Part shown: in pieces, positions 63,524-64,000 of the stretch
Position numbering within the stretch: position 1 is the first letter of the stretch
Layout of the letters: each line of letters starts with the position of its first letter
Assembly: GCA_004026145.2 (NCBI GenBank)
Contig: CP034975.1
Span: forward strand, 19,622,191 to 19,686,190
Reading direction: 5' to 3'
Length of the DNA: 64,000 bases
Origin: Takifugu bimaculatus
Taxonomy: Eukaryota > Chordata > Actinopteri > Tetraodontiformes > Tetraodontidae
Notes under the pieces: generated by a model
Database searches by the model: none
What the model was told of the DNA's origin: nothing
What the model saw: the letters and a program-made list of their open reading frames with translations, nothing else
Program-made: the position numbers and the translations under genes

Positions 63524-63875
63524 CTACAGAAAATTGCAGACAGACAGAAATAACAGCAGAACAGCAGACTTCAAAAGCTGGACAAGTGTATGGTAGGTAG
63601 CATTTTTTACTACCCATAATTATGTACATCATAGAATACATTGTACATTTTAGAACAAATAATGAGTAACCATCACTGACGGTCTTCACATTGGTAGAAG
63701 CACAAACATGTGGAAGAACATGTGTGTCCCCTTCAGTGGGGTTTCTGCCTCCAGGCTTTGATCAATCCTTCCAAGAGTAACACCAGAACAAGGACACAAA
63801 ACAACACATGAAAGAAACAGAGCAAGAAGAGAAAGCCTCTGAGTCTGTGTCTGTGTGTGTGTGTGTGTGTGTGTG

Positions 63876-63939
<64 letters not shown>

Positions 63940-64000
63940 CATGGTCTAGCAGGGGACAACTGAAGCTGGAGAATAAGAGGTCGAATCTTCAGCCTGAGGC
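63524..64000 (-). other. snx29: snx29 intron, 3' part, with compound microsatellite
   Basis: No exon is recognised up to the right edge. The dominant content is the TG/TC/CA tract at 63846-63936, about 320 bases upstream of the acceptor of the 56-bp exon. Confidence 0.75.
63846..63936. repeat. (TG)n(TC)n(CA)n compound microsatellite, self-complementary
   Basis: A TG run (to about 63876), a TC run (to about 63892) and a long CA run (to 63936). The TG and CA arms are reverse complements, so either strand can fold into a hairpin with a TC/GA loop. Confidence 0.9.

Noticed and set aside
1..64000. Search for bacterial-style systems, CRISPR arrays, tRNA or rRNA genes
   Set aside because: None was seen. 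Gene structure and repeats are those of a vertebrate nuclear genome, and the tRNA-like segments belong to SINEs.

Overview
This is ordinary vertebrate nuclear DNA, almost certainly from a ray-finned fish and probably a percomorph. It holds spliced exons with canonical GT/AG borders in an AT-rich, microsatellite-rich background. It also carries fish-typical transposable elements: a Tc1-like element of the 'cactgcctggcc' type, a second degenerate Tc1 copy, tRNA-derived SINEs, non-LTR retrotransposon 3' ends and a solo LTR. I see no bacterial-type genes, operons or CRISPR. Most long open frames in the window are chance frames.

Two protein-coding genes are supported, and they face each other tail to tail. 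At the left edge, on the + strand, lies the last coding exon of a SHISA9/CKAMP44-type AMPA-receptor auxiliary subunit (872-1749), ending in the family's EVTV PDZ ligand. Its 3' UTR may reach a poly(A) signal near 7391. From 40272 to the right edge, on the - strand, lie the last five coding exons of snx29 (a RUN- and PX-domain sorting nexin). They encode the end of the pre-PX linker, the whole PX domain and the C-terminal tail. All five exons join in frame, with split codons completed correctly across each intron. Upstream snx29 exons lie beyond 64000.

The roughly 31 kb between the genes (about 7.4-38.7 kb) contains no gene I can support. It holds CpG-dense patches (11.2, 12.3 and 32.1 kb), AT-rich blocks that look like conserved noncoding DNA (for example 23.2-23.7 kb), microsatellites and transposon remains. 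In human the order is SNX29-CPPED1-SHISA9 with SNX29 and SHISA9 in the same orientation. Here the two are convergent and no CPPED1 exon was seen between them, so a local rearrangement is likely.

The most interesting item is a 162-bp, coding-like segment at 50632-50793 on the - strand, inside the snx29 intron that interrupts the PX domain. It has acceptor and donor sites, is exactly 54 codons with no stop, and is phase 0 at both ends. It could therefore insert 54 residues into the PX domain just after the FPPKK loop. A possible alternative snx29 terminal exon (42576-42750) that also fits the reading phase is a weaker second candidate.
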